A stretch of 13,495 nucleotides of DNA from Bacillota bacterium (GTDB lineage Bacteria > Bacillota > Clostridia > Lachnospirales > Lachnospiraceae). The translations under genes were made by a program, and so were the position numbers. Where the stretch lies: assembly GCA_023415475.1 (NCBI GenBank), contig JAEZKL010000043.1, positions 1-13,495 on the forward strand, in the 5' to 3' direction. Positions 1 to 7,700 of this stretch are shown piece after piece. The notes beneath the pieces were generated by a model. The model had not been told where the DNA came from and did not search any database. It was given only the letters and a program-made list of their open reading frames with translations. How positions within the stretch are numbered: the stretch's first letter is position 1; the number at the start of each line of letters is the position of its first letter.

Positions 1-998
1 ATGAGATCATCTTAAATATAGGCTACAAGTCGGAAGGTATCATTACAAGAAGTGAATATACCAATACACCTAACCTGGATTTAAGAACCGTTGTGAATGT
101 TGGTGATGTTATGCAGGCTAAGATTCTTAAGGTGAATGACGGCGAAGGACAAGTTGCCCTGACCTATAAGAGACTTGCTGCTGAAAAAGGCAATAAGAGA
201 TTAGAAGAAGCCTTTGAAAATCACGAAGTATTGTCCGCAAAGGTTGCTGCAGTACTGAATGGCGGCTTAAGCGTAATCGTTGATGAAGCAAGAGTATTTA
301 TTCCTGCAAGTCTCATTTCCGATTCCTATGAGAAGGATCTTGCGAAATATGCAGGTGAGAAGATTGATTTTGTGATTACAGAATTCAATCCGAAGAAGAG
401 AAGAATCATCGGCGACCGCAAGCAGTTAATTGTAGCTAAGAAGGAAACCTTAAAGAAGGATTTATTTGAAAAGATTAAAGTTGGCGATACGGTTGAGGGT
501 ACGGTAAAGAATATTACCGATTTTGGTGCCTTCATCGATCTTGGCGGAGCAGACGGACTTCTTCATATCTCAGAGATGAGCTGGGGAAGAGTAGAGAACC
601 CTAAGAAGGTATATAAGGTTGGTGACACCGTTAAAGCATTTGTTAAGGATATTCAGGGCGAGAAGATTGCTCTCTCCTTAAAGTTTGAAGGTGCTAATCC
701 TTGGATCAATGCTGAGACCAAGTATGCTGTTGGCAATGTAGTGAACGGAACTGTAGCTCGTATGACCGATTTCGGTGCTTTCGTTGAATTGGAGCCCGGT
801 ATTGATGCATTATTGCATGTATCCCAGATCTCCAAGGAACATGTTGAGAAACCCTCCGATGCTTTAAAGATTGGACAAGAGATCTCAGCTAAGGTTGTAG
901 AGTTCAATAAGGATGAGAAGAAGATCAGCTTAAGTGTTAAAGCTTTAGAAGCACCTGAGAAGGAAGCAGAGACTTCCGAAGAGGCTCCTGTTGAATAA
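1..998 (+). CDS. S1 RNA-binding domain protein, C-terminal part (ribosomal protein S1-like; possibly the tail of an IspH-S1 fusion)
   Basis: The frame is open from the left edge (codons begin at position 3), so this is a 5'-truncated gene with 331 residues visible. A GTG at 93 lies inside an S1 domain and is not a credible start. I see about four S1 (OB-fold) repeats. The remainder of one covers residues 1-58. A divergent one covers about 68-140. Two canonical ones cover about 158-230 and 242-315, with the motifs TDFGAFIDLG...GLLHISEMSW and TDFGAFVELE...ALLHVSQIS. A Glu-rich tail ends the protein. Family knowledge: such repeats bind single-stranded RNA and help mRNA engage the ribosome. In many Clostridia they are fused behind IspH, the last enzyme of the MEP isoprenoid pathway. 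The fusion cannot be confirmed because the N-terminus is outside the window. A hairpin terminator follows at 1077. Confidence 0.9.
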   Translation, partial: EIILNIGYKSEGIITRSEYTNTPNLDLRTVVNVGDVMQAKILKVNDGEGQVALTYKRLAAEKGNKRLEEAFENHEVLSAKVAAVLNGGLSVIVDEARVFIPASLISDSYEKDLAKYAGEKIDFVITEFNPKKRRIIGDRKQLIVAKKETLKKDLFEKIKVGDTVEGTVKNITDFGAFIDLGGADGLLHISEMSWGRVENPKKVYKVGDTVKAFVKDIQGEKIALSLKFEGANPWINAETKYAVGNVVNGTVARMTDFGAFVELEPGIDALLHVSQISKEHVEKPSDALKIGQEISAKVVEFNKDEKKISLSVKALEAPEKEAETSEEAPVE

Positions 999-1076
999 CT
1001 TATGTCTTATCCTTAGATAATCCTAGCTAAAGGACATCGCTAAGAACAACAAATATTGATTTGAATATTTTAAATA

Positions 1077-1111
1077 ACTGAGAGGTATTTTATATATCTC
1101 TCAGTATTTTT
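1077..1111 (+). terminator. Rho-independent terminator after the S1 protein gene
   Basis: ACTGAGAG (1077-1084) pairs with CTCTCAGT (1098-1105). The stem extends inward by a G-T wobble and three A-T pairs, and ATTTTT follows. It lies only 36 nt before the cheR start and leaves little room for a separate cheR promoter, so it may act as a partial terminator or attenuator. Confidence 0.75.
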
Positions 1112-1146
1112 AAATACGTCAAACAGATGATAAAGGAGAAATTCTC

Positions 1147-1926
1147 TTGCAGGATAGTTATGAAATTTTTAAACAATCCATATATGATATGACAAAGATT
1201 GATCTGAATTCTTATAAGGAACGCCAGATGAAACGGCGTATCGAAGCTTTAATCACGAAGCATGGAATTACCTCCTTCGCTGATTACGTTGCCAGACTCA
1301 AATCAGATAAAGTGGCATTTGATGAATTCATTAATTATATTACCATTAATGTATCCGAATTCTATCGTAATCCGGAGCAATGGGCATTATTAGAGAAGGA
1401 AGTGTTACCATATCTGATCGAGCATTTCGGTAAGGATCTAAAGATCTGGAGTGCAGCCTGTTCTACAGGCGATGAGCCATACTCTCTGGTCATGCTGTTA
1501 TCCAAGTTTCTGCCCTTGAGTAAGATTAAGGTTCTTGCAACAGATATTGATAAGACAGTTATGGCTAAGGCTCAGATGGGTTTATACCATGTGAAGAGCT
1601 TAAAGGCTTTACCGGAGGAATTCTTAAGTAAATACTTTGTAATGATCAATGATCGAACCTATCAGATATCGGATCAGATTAAGGCTTGTGTCGAATTTAA
1701 ACAGCATGATTTACTGAGAGATCCATATCCGGCAAATTGTGACCTGATTGTTTGCCGCAATGTACTGATCTACTTTACGGATGAAGCTAAGAACAAAATC
1801 TATTCTGATTTTAATAAAGCTTTAAAGAAAGATGGGCTTTTATTTGTCGGAAGCACAGAGCAAATTATTCAAGCGCAACAAATCGGATATAGTAATTATA
1901 AATCCTTCTTTTATAAAAAAGCGTAA
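1147..1926 (+). CDS. cheR: CheR-type chemoreceptor glutamate methyltransferase
   Basis: This 259-residue protein should transfer methyl groups from S-adenosylmethionine to glutamates of methyl-accepting chemotaxis proteins, which is the adaptation step of chemotaxis. Residues 1-70 form the helical N-terminal CheR domain, ending in NVSEFYRN (68-75), the family's TxFFR-like motif. The SAM-binding loop is WSAACSTGDEPYS (101-113). Most family members have GEEPYS, so D109 is a conservative change. ATDID (131-135) is the acidic SAM-ribose strand, and CRNVLIYF (203-210) is the conserved catalytic-domain strand. There is no C-terminal TPR extension. The start is TTG at 1147, eight bases after TAAAGGAG (1131-1138), and no better start lies nearby. 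The gene stands alone, without other che genes in view. Whether it methylates classical chemoreceptors or serves another signalling role cannot be told from sequence. Confidence 0.93.
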   Translation: MQDSYEIFKQSIYDMTKIDLNSYKERQMKRRIEALITKHGITSFADYVARLKSDKVAFDEFINYITINVSEFYRNPEQWALLEKEVLPYLIEHFGKDLKIWSAACSTGDEPYSLVMLLSKFLPLSKIKVLATDIDKTVMAKAQMGLYHVKSLKALPEEFLSKYFVMINDRTYQISDQIKACVEFKQHDLLRDPYPANCDLIVCRNVLIYFTDEAKNKIYSDFNKALKKDGLLFVGSTEQIIQAQQIGYSNYKSFFYKKA

Positions 1927-1953
1927 TAATTGTTTAAGGTAGCAAATCCATTA

Positions 1954-1988
1954 AAGAACTCCTGCTCATAAGGTGGGAGTTCTTCTTA
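1954..1988 (+). terminator. Hairpin terminator after cheR
   Basis: AAGAACTCC (1954-1962) pairs perfectly with GGAGTTCTT (1976-1984), with one further T-G wobble inside. The following T-tract is poor (CTTATG), so termination may be incomplete. Confidence 0.6.
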
Positions 1989-2259
1989 TGTATTACAATA
2001 GTAAGCTTACGAATCATACTTTCTGTTGTAATGTAATCATCTTACTCTTAAATTGTATCTTCAAATTTGTAACCACATAAAGAAGGATTATTTACGAATA
2101 ACTATGGTATTTTCTCTTTGAGAACTGATGCATCGGTTAATGCAGATATTTCTATAAAATATGGTTGATTTTTAGTATAATATCGAGTATATTGTTTTAT
2201 AGATTAGCTTACCACTACAAGGCAACACTAAGTATAGTAAGATGATAAGACTAACAGCG
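1989..2259. other. Intergenic stretch between cheR and plsX, no gene seen
   Basis: I see no plausible reading frame with a ribosome binding site. The stretch is AT-rich. It holds a 16-bp near-palindrome, AACTGATGCATCGGTT (2123-2138, one T-G mismatch), and a perfect -10-like TATAAT at 2176-2181 without a convincing -35. Either could belong to plsX regulation. rpmF, which sits before plsX in many Firmicutes, is absent here. Confidence 0.5.
2176..2181 (+). promoter_or_regulatory. Possible -10 element for plsX
   Basis: TATAAT matches the sigma-A -10 consensus exactly and lies about 155 bp before plsX. No good -35 is found 16-18 bp upstream, so this is a weak call. Confidence 0.25.
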
Positions 2260-2321
2260 CATTATAAAGAATATTTTGCTAGGTAGCATAATATGTATAG
2301 GATGGTACATTCTTTATAATG
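2260..2321. repeat. Nested inverted repeat immediately upstream of plsX
   Basis: CATTATAAAGAAT (2260-2272) is a perfect 13-bp inverted repeat of 2309-2321. Inside it lies a 20-bp near-palindrome (2273-2292) whose core is TGCTA-GG-TAGCA, with one T-T mismatch per side. The right outer arm ends just before the plsX ribosome binding site at 2328-2333. It is not followed by a T-tract, so it is not a terminator. It could be a repressor operator (FapR controls plsX in several Firmicutes, but its usual motif is not clearly present) or an mRNA leader structure that gates translation. Confidence 0.6.
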
Positions 2322-2337
2322 ATGAATGGGAGGAACA

Positions 2338-3348
2338 ATGCAGAATATGATTACGGTTGCAGTCGATGCAATGGGTGGTGATAATGCACCCGGGGAGATC
2401 ATAAAGGGAGCAGTGCTTGCAGTTCAGGAACGAAAGGATATTAAAGTGGTCTTAACTGGTGACGAAGATATCATTCGTAAGGAACTGGGTTCCTATGACT
2501 ATGATAAGGAACGCCTTCAAGTTGTACATGCACCGGAAATCATCACAAATTGTGAAGCACCGGTTTTGGCGATCCGTCGTAAGAAGAATTCCTCAATTGT
2601 AGTTGCTCTTCAAATGGTGAAGAACAAGGAAGCAGACGCCTTTGTTTCTGCCGGTAGTACAGGTGCTGTTCTTGCCGGAGGTCAATTGATTGTTGGACGT
2701 ATCAATGGAGTGGAACGGCCCCCGCTGGCACCGCTCATTCCTACAATGAACGGAGTATCGTTACTGAGTGCCTGTGGCGCTAATGTTGATGCAAGGTCAT
2801 CCCACTTGGTACAATTTGCTAGAATGGGCTCTATTTATATGGAGAATATATTAGGGATTAAGAACCCCAGAGTAGCGATTGTGAATATCGGTGCAGAAGA
2901 AGAAAAAGGTAATCTTTTAGTAAAAGAAACCTTTCCTTTATTAAAGAGCTGTAATGATATTAACTTTATTGGCAGTATCGAAGCCAGGGAAATTCCGAAT
3001 GGAGCCGCTGATGTTATTGTATGTGAGGCTTTCGTAGGAAATGTTATATTAAAGCTCTATGAGGGTCTTGGAACGGCTCTCGTTAAGAAGATTAAAACCG
3101 GTCTTATGAGTACGACCAAAAGCAAGATAGGCGCTCTTTTATGTAAGACTGCCTTAAAGGAAACCATGAAAGACTTTGATGCTACAAAGTACGGCGGTGC
3201 ACCGCTGCTTGGTTTAAATGGACTGGTTGTGAAAACACACGGTAATGCGAAAAGCAATGAGGTATATAATTCAATCCTCCAATGCGTGACCTTTACCGAG
3301 CAAAATATCAATGACAAAATCAGAAATAATCTTAACAAAAATGAATAA
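2338..3348 (+). CDS. plsX: Phosphate acyltransferase PlsX (acyl-ACP:phosphate acyltransferase)
   Basis: PlsX converts long-chain acyl-ACP and phosphate into acyl-phosphate, which PlsY then uses to acylate glycerol-3-phosphate. This is the first step of phospholipid synthesis in Firmicutes. It is a peripheral membrane enzyme. The N-terminus VAVDAMGGDNAP is the family signature, followed by SAGSTGAVLAG, the PPLAPLIPT stretch, the central GAEEEKGN region and the C-terminal KYGGAPLLGLNG motif. At 336 residues it has the usual length. I chose ATG 2338, four bases after GGGAGG (2328-2333). An in-frame ATG at 2326 precedes that site and has no RBS of its own, and ATG 2347 is another possible start, 13 bases after GGAGG. 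The gene is followed after 23 bp by acpP, so the two are probably co-transcribed. Confidence 0.95.
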   Translation: MQNMITVAVDAMGGDNAPGEIIKGAVLAVQERKDIKVVLTGDEDIIRKELGSYDYDKERLQVVHAPEIITNCEAPVLAIRRKKNSSIVVALQMVKNKEADAFVSAGSTGAVLAGGQLIVGRINGVERPPLAPLIPTMNGVSLLSACGANVDARSSHLVQFARMGSIYMENILGIKNPRVAIVNIGAEEEKGNLLVKETFPLLKSCNDINFIGSIEAREIPNGAADVIVCEAFVGNVILKLYEGLGTALVKKIKTGLMSTTKSKIGALLCKTALKETMKDFDATKYGGAPLLGLNGLVVKTHGNAKSNEVYNSILQCVTFTEQNINDKIRNNLNKNE

Positions 3349-3371
3349 ATCATAAAAGAAGGGTGAATGTT

Positions 3372-3602
3372 ATGGAATTTGAAAAATTACAAAAAATAAT
3401 CAGTGAAGTTTTAAATGTAGACGAAGATGAGATTACTATGGAGACCACTTTCGTGGACGACCTTGGTGCAGATTCTCTTGATGTATTTCAGATCATCATG
3501 GGAATTGAAGAAGAATTCGATATTGAGATCGCAAATGAGGAAGCAGAGAACATCGTAACTGTAGCTGATGCGATTGAACAGATAAAGAATGCTTTGAATT
3601 AA
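3372..3602 (+). CDS. acpP: Acyl carrier protein
   Basis: This 76-residue acidic protein carries growing acyl chains as thioesters on a 4'-phosphopantetheine arm during fatty acid synthesis, and it supplies acyl-ACP to PlsX encoded just upstream. The attachment motif GADSLD contains Ser35. The four-helix ACP pattern is clear: KLQKIISEVLNV, then DEITMETTFVDDLG, then EEEFDIEIANEEAENI and VADAIEQI. ATG 3372 follows AGAAGGGTG (3357-3365) at good spacing. A GTG at 3363 lies inside that ribosome binding site and is not the start. The stop codon is embedded in an 11-bp inverted repeat (3597-3633). Confidence 0.96.
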   Translation: MEFEKLQKIISEVLNVDEDEITMETTFVDDLGADSLDVFQIIMGIEEEFDIEIANEEAENIVTVADAIEQIKNALN

Positions 3603-3668
3603 TGAAAATCTTTATAACAGACTTTCATTAATTAAGTACAAGATGAATTGATAAATCAATACACTTGT
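3597..3668 (+). repeat. Two consecutive hairpins overlapping and following the acpP stop codon
   Basis: AATTAATGAAA (3597-3607, containing the acpP TAA) pairs perfectly with TTTCATTAATT (3623-3633). The next stem-loop is built from ACAAG (3638-3642) with CTTGT (3664-3668), and ATTGAT (3647-3652) with ATCAAT (3655-3660), around a 2-nt AA loop. Neither is followed by a T-run. They look like mRNA 3'-end or processing structures rather than terminators. Confidence 0.5.
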
Positions 3669-3703
3669 CATGAATTAGTTTTGAAATATTATCAGTGGTA
3701 TTG

Positions 3704-3747
3704 AAAAGCCCTGTGTATAAGGTTCCGCCTTATCTTAGGGCTTTTCC
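3704..3747 (+). terminator. Terminator between acpP and rnc
   Basis: AAAAGCCCT (3704-3712) pairs with AGGGCTTTT (3737-3745). An inner stem, ATAAGG/CCTTAT (3717-3722 with 3728-3733), closes on the loop TTCCG. The downstream T-tract is partly inside the stem. It separates plsX-acpP from rnc, although in related genomes these genes are often one operon, so read-through is likely. Confidence 0.7.
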
Positions 3748-3786
3748 ATCTATATATGAGTTGAAAAGGAGGTATATAAAAGTTCT

Positions 3787-4500
3787 ATGAAGTTACGAAA
3801 AAAATCAGACTCATCCCAGATGGCACTGGAAAGTAAAATAAAATATCATTTTGCTGAGCCGTCAATTCTTACACATGCGCTGACACATAGCTCCTATGCC
3901 AATGAGATGAGAATGGATAAGGAGAAGAGCAACGAACGTCTTGAGTTCCTGGGAGATGCGGTTCTTGAATTAGTCACAAGTGAATATGTGTACAAGGAAT
4001 ATACCAATCTTTCTGAGGGTGATTTGACGAAGCTGAGGGCAAGCATCGTATGTGAACAGACCTTGTCTGCCTGCGCCAGAGATCTCGATCTAGGGAAATA
4101 CTTGTTTTTAGGTAAGGGTGAAGATATTTCTGGTGGAAGGGAACGGGATTCCATATTATCCGATGCGCTGGAAGCAGTCATTGGCGCCATTTATCTCGAC
4201 GGTGGTTTTACTAATGCAAAAGAGTTTATTAGAAGCTTCCTATTAGCTGATTTAAAAAATAAAGATCTCTTTTTCGATAGCAAGACTATCTTACAGGAAA
4301 TCGTCCAGAACAATAATAATGGGCAAAAGCTTAGGTACAAACTAATATCAGAAGAAGGTCCGGACCATAATAAAACCTTTACTGTAGCTGTCTATGTCGG
4401 TACTGATGAAATCGGTATCGGTACCGGTCGAACGAAGAAGGCAGCCGAACAGGAATCTGCTTATCAGGCAATTCAAAAGTTTCGCGAAAAAGCAGATTAA
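3787..4500 (+). CDS. rnc: Ribonuclease III
   Basis: RNase III cleaves double-stranded RNA and processes rRNA precursors and structured mRNAs. The 237-residue protein has the usual two-domain form. The catalytic domain carries the signature NERLEFLGDAVLE (49-61, with E53 and D57) and the second metal-binding segment DALEAVIGAIYLDGG (D126, E129). The double-stranded RNA-binding domain spans about 162-233 and includes TGRTKKAAEQESAYQAI. The start is ATG 3787. The nearest ribosome binding site, AAAAGGAGG (3764-3772), is 14 bases away, which is long, but no in-frame start lies closer. The last two residues and stop (GCAGATTAA, 4492-4500) coincide with the left end of a tandem 116-bp repeat element. 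Classic neighbours smc and ftsY follow. Confidence 0.96.
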   Translation: MKLRKKSDSSQMALESKIKYHFAEPSILTHALTHSSYANEMRMDKEKSNERLEFLGDAVLELVTSEYVYKEYTNLSEGDLTKLRASIVCEQTLSACARDLDLGKYLFLGKGEDISGGRERDSILSDALEAVIGAIYLDGGFTNAKEFIRSFLLADLKNKDLFFDSKTILQEIVQNNNNGQKLRYKLISEEGPDHNKTFTVAVYVGTDEIGIGTGRTKKAAEQESAYQAIQKFREKAD

Positions 4501-4607
4501 GCCATGTAATCACAAGTGATCTCATGTGCTTGCACAAGGAGATACATGTGATTATATGGATAAGTGCAACGCGAGCGAGAAAACGAAGTTTTCGAGCTTT
4601 AATCTGC
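4492..4607. repeat. 116-bp structured element with terminal inverted repeats, copy 1
   Basis: The unit begins with GCAGATTAA (4492-4500) and ends with its exact inverse TTAATCTGC (4599-4607). Internally, CCATGTAATCAC pairs with GTGATTATATGG (one mismatch), ATCTC with GAGAT, and TGTGC with GCACA, giving one long interrupted hairpin. A second hairpin follows, GAAAAC-GAA-GTTTTC. It has no credible coding content and resembles a MITE or other small non-autonomous palindromic repeat. Its left end supplies the rnc stop codon. Copy 2 differs at only two adjacent bases (GT against TG near 4515). Confidence 0.85.
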
Positions 4608-4614
4608 GCGATAA

Positions 4615-4730
4615 GCAGATTAAGCCATGTAATCACAATGGATCTCATGTGCTTGCACAAGGAGATACATGTGATTATATGGATAAGTGCAACGCGAGCG
4701 AGAAAACGAAGTTTTCGAGCTTTAATCTGC
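4615..4730. repeat. 116-bp structured element, copy 2 (tandem, period 123 bp)
   Basis: This copy matches 4492-4607 except for two adjacent bases and carries the same 9-bp terminal inverted repeats. A 7-bp spacer (GCGATAA, 4608-4614) separates the copies. A third GCAGATTAA (4731-4739) abuts this copy, so its right end forms the perfect 18-bp palindrome TTAATCTGCGCAGATTAA (4722-4739). The third GCAGATTAA may be a remnant of the original rnc tail or a target-site duplication. Reading frames run through both copies only because the period is a multiple of three. Confidence 0.85.
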
Positions 4731-4742
4731 GCAGATTAATTT

Positions 4743-4748
4743 TATAAT
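4743..4748 (+). promoter_or_regulatory. Possible -10 element for smc
   Basis: A perfect TATAAT sits 36 bp before the smc start. The best -35 at 16-bp spacing is the weak TTTAAT (4721-4726), which is supplied by the right end of repeat copy 2. If it is real, the element contributes to the smc promoter. Confidence 0.25.
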
Positions 4749-4783
4749 ATAAAAGTACTCAAGGAATAGATGGGAGACTATGA

Positions 4784-7700
4784 ATGTATTTAAAAAGTAT
4801 TGAGGTTCACGGTTTTAAATCTTTTGCTAATAAAATTGTACTTGAATTTCATGATGGAATTACCGGTATTGTCGGCCCAAACGGCAGCGGTAAGAGTAAC
4901 GTAGCAGACGCTGTTCGTTGGGTACTGGGTGAGCAGAGTGCAAAACAGCTTCGTGGTGCTAAGATGGAGGATGTTATTTTCTCCGGTACTCAGACACGTA
5001 AGCCCTTGGGTTATGCTTTTGTAGCAATCACCCTGGACAATTCCGACCACAAGCTTCCGATCGAATATGAAGAGGTAACGGTTGCGAGGCGTGTTTACCG
5101 CTCCGGAGAGAGTGAATACTTGATTAACGGAACCTCCTGTCGTCTGAAGGATGTCAATGAGCTGTTTATGGACACCGGTATCGGAAAGGAAGGCTATTCC
5201 ATCATTGGGCAAGGACAGATCGATAAGATTCTGAGCGGAAAGCCGGAGGATCGCCGTGAGCTCTTTGACGAAGCGGCCGGTATTGTTAAGTTCAAGAGAA
5301 GAAAACATGCAGCCGAGAAGAATCTGGAGGAAGAGAAGCTTAATCTCTCCCGTATTACCGATATCATCAAAGAAATTGAGAAGCAGCTGGCTCCTTTGGA
5401 GAAGCAGTCTGCAGTTGCTAAAATATATCTTAAATTAAAGGAAGAATTGAAGAGCCTGGAAGTAAATCAATTTCTGAAGGAATATGATAAGCTTCGCAGC
5501 TCCAAGGATCAGCTGGAAGAGAAGCTGAATATTGCTACCGTCGATTTCGAGAGTACTAAACTGGAGTATGAGAATACGAAGGAAGAATATATCCGTCTGG
5601 AGCAGCAATTAGAAGAGTGCGATCAAGTTATCGAACAAGATAAGAATACCTTCAATGAGCTGAAACTTAGAAAAGAAAAAGCGGAAGGCGAGATTAAGGT
5701 TCTGAAGGAACAGATCAGCAGTCTACAGCAAAATGATGTCTACATTCAGAGCAGAATTGAAAATACGAAAAAAGAAGTTGATACTAAGAAGACTGAGGAA
5801 AGCAATTATCTGTCAGAAAAAGCCTCAATTGACGATAAAATTGCAGGTATGGATGATCTTCTTACTGCGGCGCTTAAGGAATTGAATAGCATCAAGGAAA
5901 ATATTCTGAAGTATTCCAAGGAAATCGAAGAATGCAATAACGGCATCTTCGAGCATCTGAATATTAATTCCGGCATCAAGAGTAATATGCAGCGCTATGA
6001 AACCATGCTGGAGCAGAATACTCTGCGTAAAGCAGATCTAAATCAGAGGATTTTAAAGAACAAGAGTGAAGAATGTCTATATGACGAGACGATTGAAGCT
6101 TCAAAGGAAAGTCTCAGGCAGGTGTCGGAAGTAATCATAGAACAGACCTCACGAAGTGCTCAGTTGGAACAGTCCATCAATAATATTCAGCTTAACATCG
6201 ATTCGATCAATATCGAATATAATGAACTTCAGGCCAGATATTTAGGGGAAAAATCACGCCTTGATTCCCTTATGAATTTGACGGAGCGTTACGAGGGCTA
6301 CGGTATCAGCATTAAGAAGGTAATGGAACGAAAGCCTCAGATGCCCGGGATCATCGGTGTTGTGGCTGATATCATTAAGGTAGATAAGGCCTATGAAACT
6401 GCCATAGAGACCGCTCTCGGCGGTACAATTCAGAATATTGTTACCGATAATGAAGCAACTGCCAAGAGCTTAATTCAATATTTAAAGCAGAATAAATTCG
6501 GAAGGGCAACCTTTTTGCCCTTAACCAATATGTCTGCTGGCAATGGAATGAATCAGGATAAGGTGTTAAAGGAACCAGGTGTTCTCGGTATTGCGAGTAA
6601 TCTGGTTGAGGCCGATACCAGATTTAATTCATTAATTGATTATCTTCTTGGAAGAATCATTGTAGTGGATGATATCGATCATGCAACTATAATTGCGAAA
6701 AAATACAATTATAGCCTTCGAATCGTTACTCTGGAAGGCGAGCTGCTGACACCGGGTGGTTCTATCTCCGGTGGTGCTTATAAAAACTCCAGTAATCTTC
6801 TTGGTAGACGTCGTGAGATCGAGGAGATGGAGGATGCAGTGAATTCCTTGGAAAAGCAGACCAAGGAACTAATTTTAAGAAAAGAAGAAGCCAGGGATAA
6901 TCGAACCAGACTTCGCGAAGAACTGGAAGCATTGAAGCAATCCCTTCAGGAAAAATTCCTGGAGCAGAATACCGCGAAGCTGAAGCTGGATCGTGAACTT
7001 TCTAGGAAGGCAGAATCCGAAGCAATTTATCAGGAATATGTCAAAGAGTTACAGGAAATTGAGCTTCAAGCAAGAGATTTGAAGGATAATCTGGCGAAGC
7101 TAGATGATTCCTTGTCTAAGAACTCACAGCAGAACAAGGAAAAAGAGACCCTGATTGAACAGCTGAACAAAAAGCTGGAGGAGGAGCGAGGCTTAGAGCA
7201 GGAAGCGAATGAGAAGGCATCTGCGCTGAAGCTGGAGATGTCTACCTTAGAGCAGAGTAATCAGTTTATCCTTGAGAATATCCGACGTGTAAAGAAAGAG
7301 ATTGAAAAGCTGTTCGAGGAAGAGTCTTCTCTCACCTCTGATATAAAGCGAGCTTCTTTCATTATTGAGGAAAAGAATCTCACCATCCGTCAGGCGGAGG
7401 AACAGATTGTATCCTTTGAAAGTCAGATTACCGAATTAGAGGATAAAATTAAAAACAAATCCGCGCAACGGGAACACATCACCAGTATTCATAAGAATTT
7501 CTTCGCCAAGAGGGAAGAATTATCAAATCGAATGAATGAGCTGGATAAGGAATGCTTCCGTTTGAATGGTCAGAGAGAAAAAATCATTGAACAGACCGAC
7601 CTGCAGATGAGCTATATGTGGGAGGAATATGAGCTAACCTATTCGACGGCAGCCGAGTATCCGATTGATGAAGAGATCAGTCTGACTCAGGCTAAGAAAA

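Noticed and set aside
999..1046. Imperfect inverted repeat (ATGTC..CCTTAG with CTAAAGGACAT) after the S1 gene
   Set aside because: Arms are interrupted and of unequal length. It is likely chance beside the clear terminator at 1077.
4524..4747. Two overlapping + strand frames of 71 and 73 codons, and a - strand frame (4379-4660), with internally repeated peptide sequence
   Set aside because: They exist because the 123-bp repeat period is a multiple of three. They lack good ribosome binding sites, and the same DNA is open in several frames, so the sequence is constrained by structure rather than protein.
4790..5308. 172-codon - strand frame inside smc
   Set aside because: It mirrors the highly conserved SMC ATPase domain on the other strand and has no family resemblance, so it is a shadow frame.
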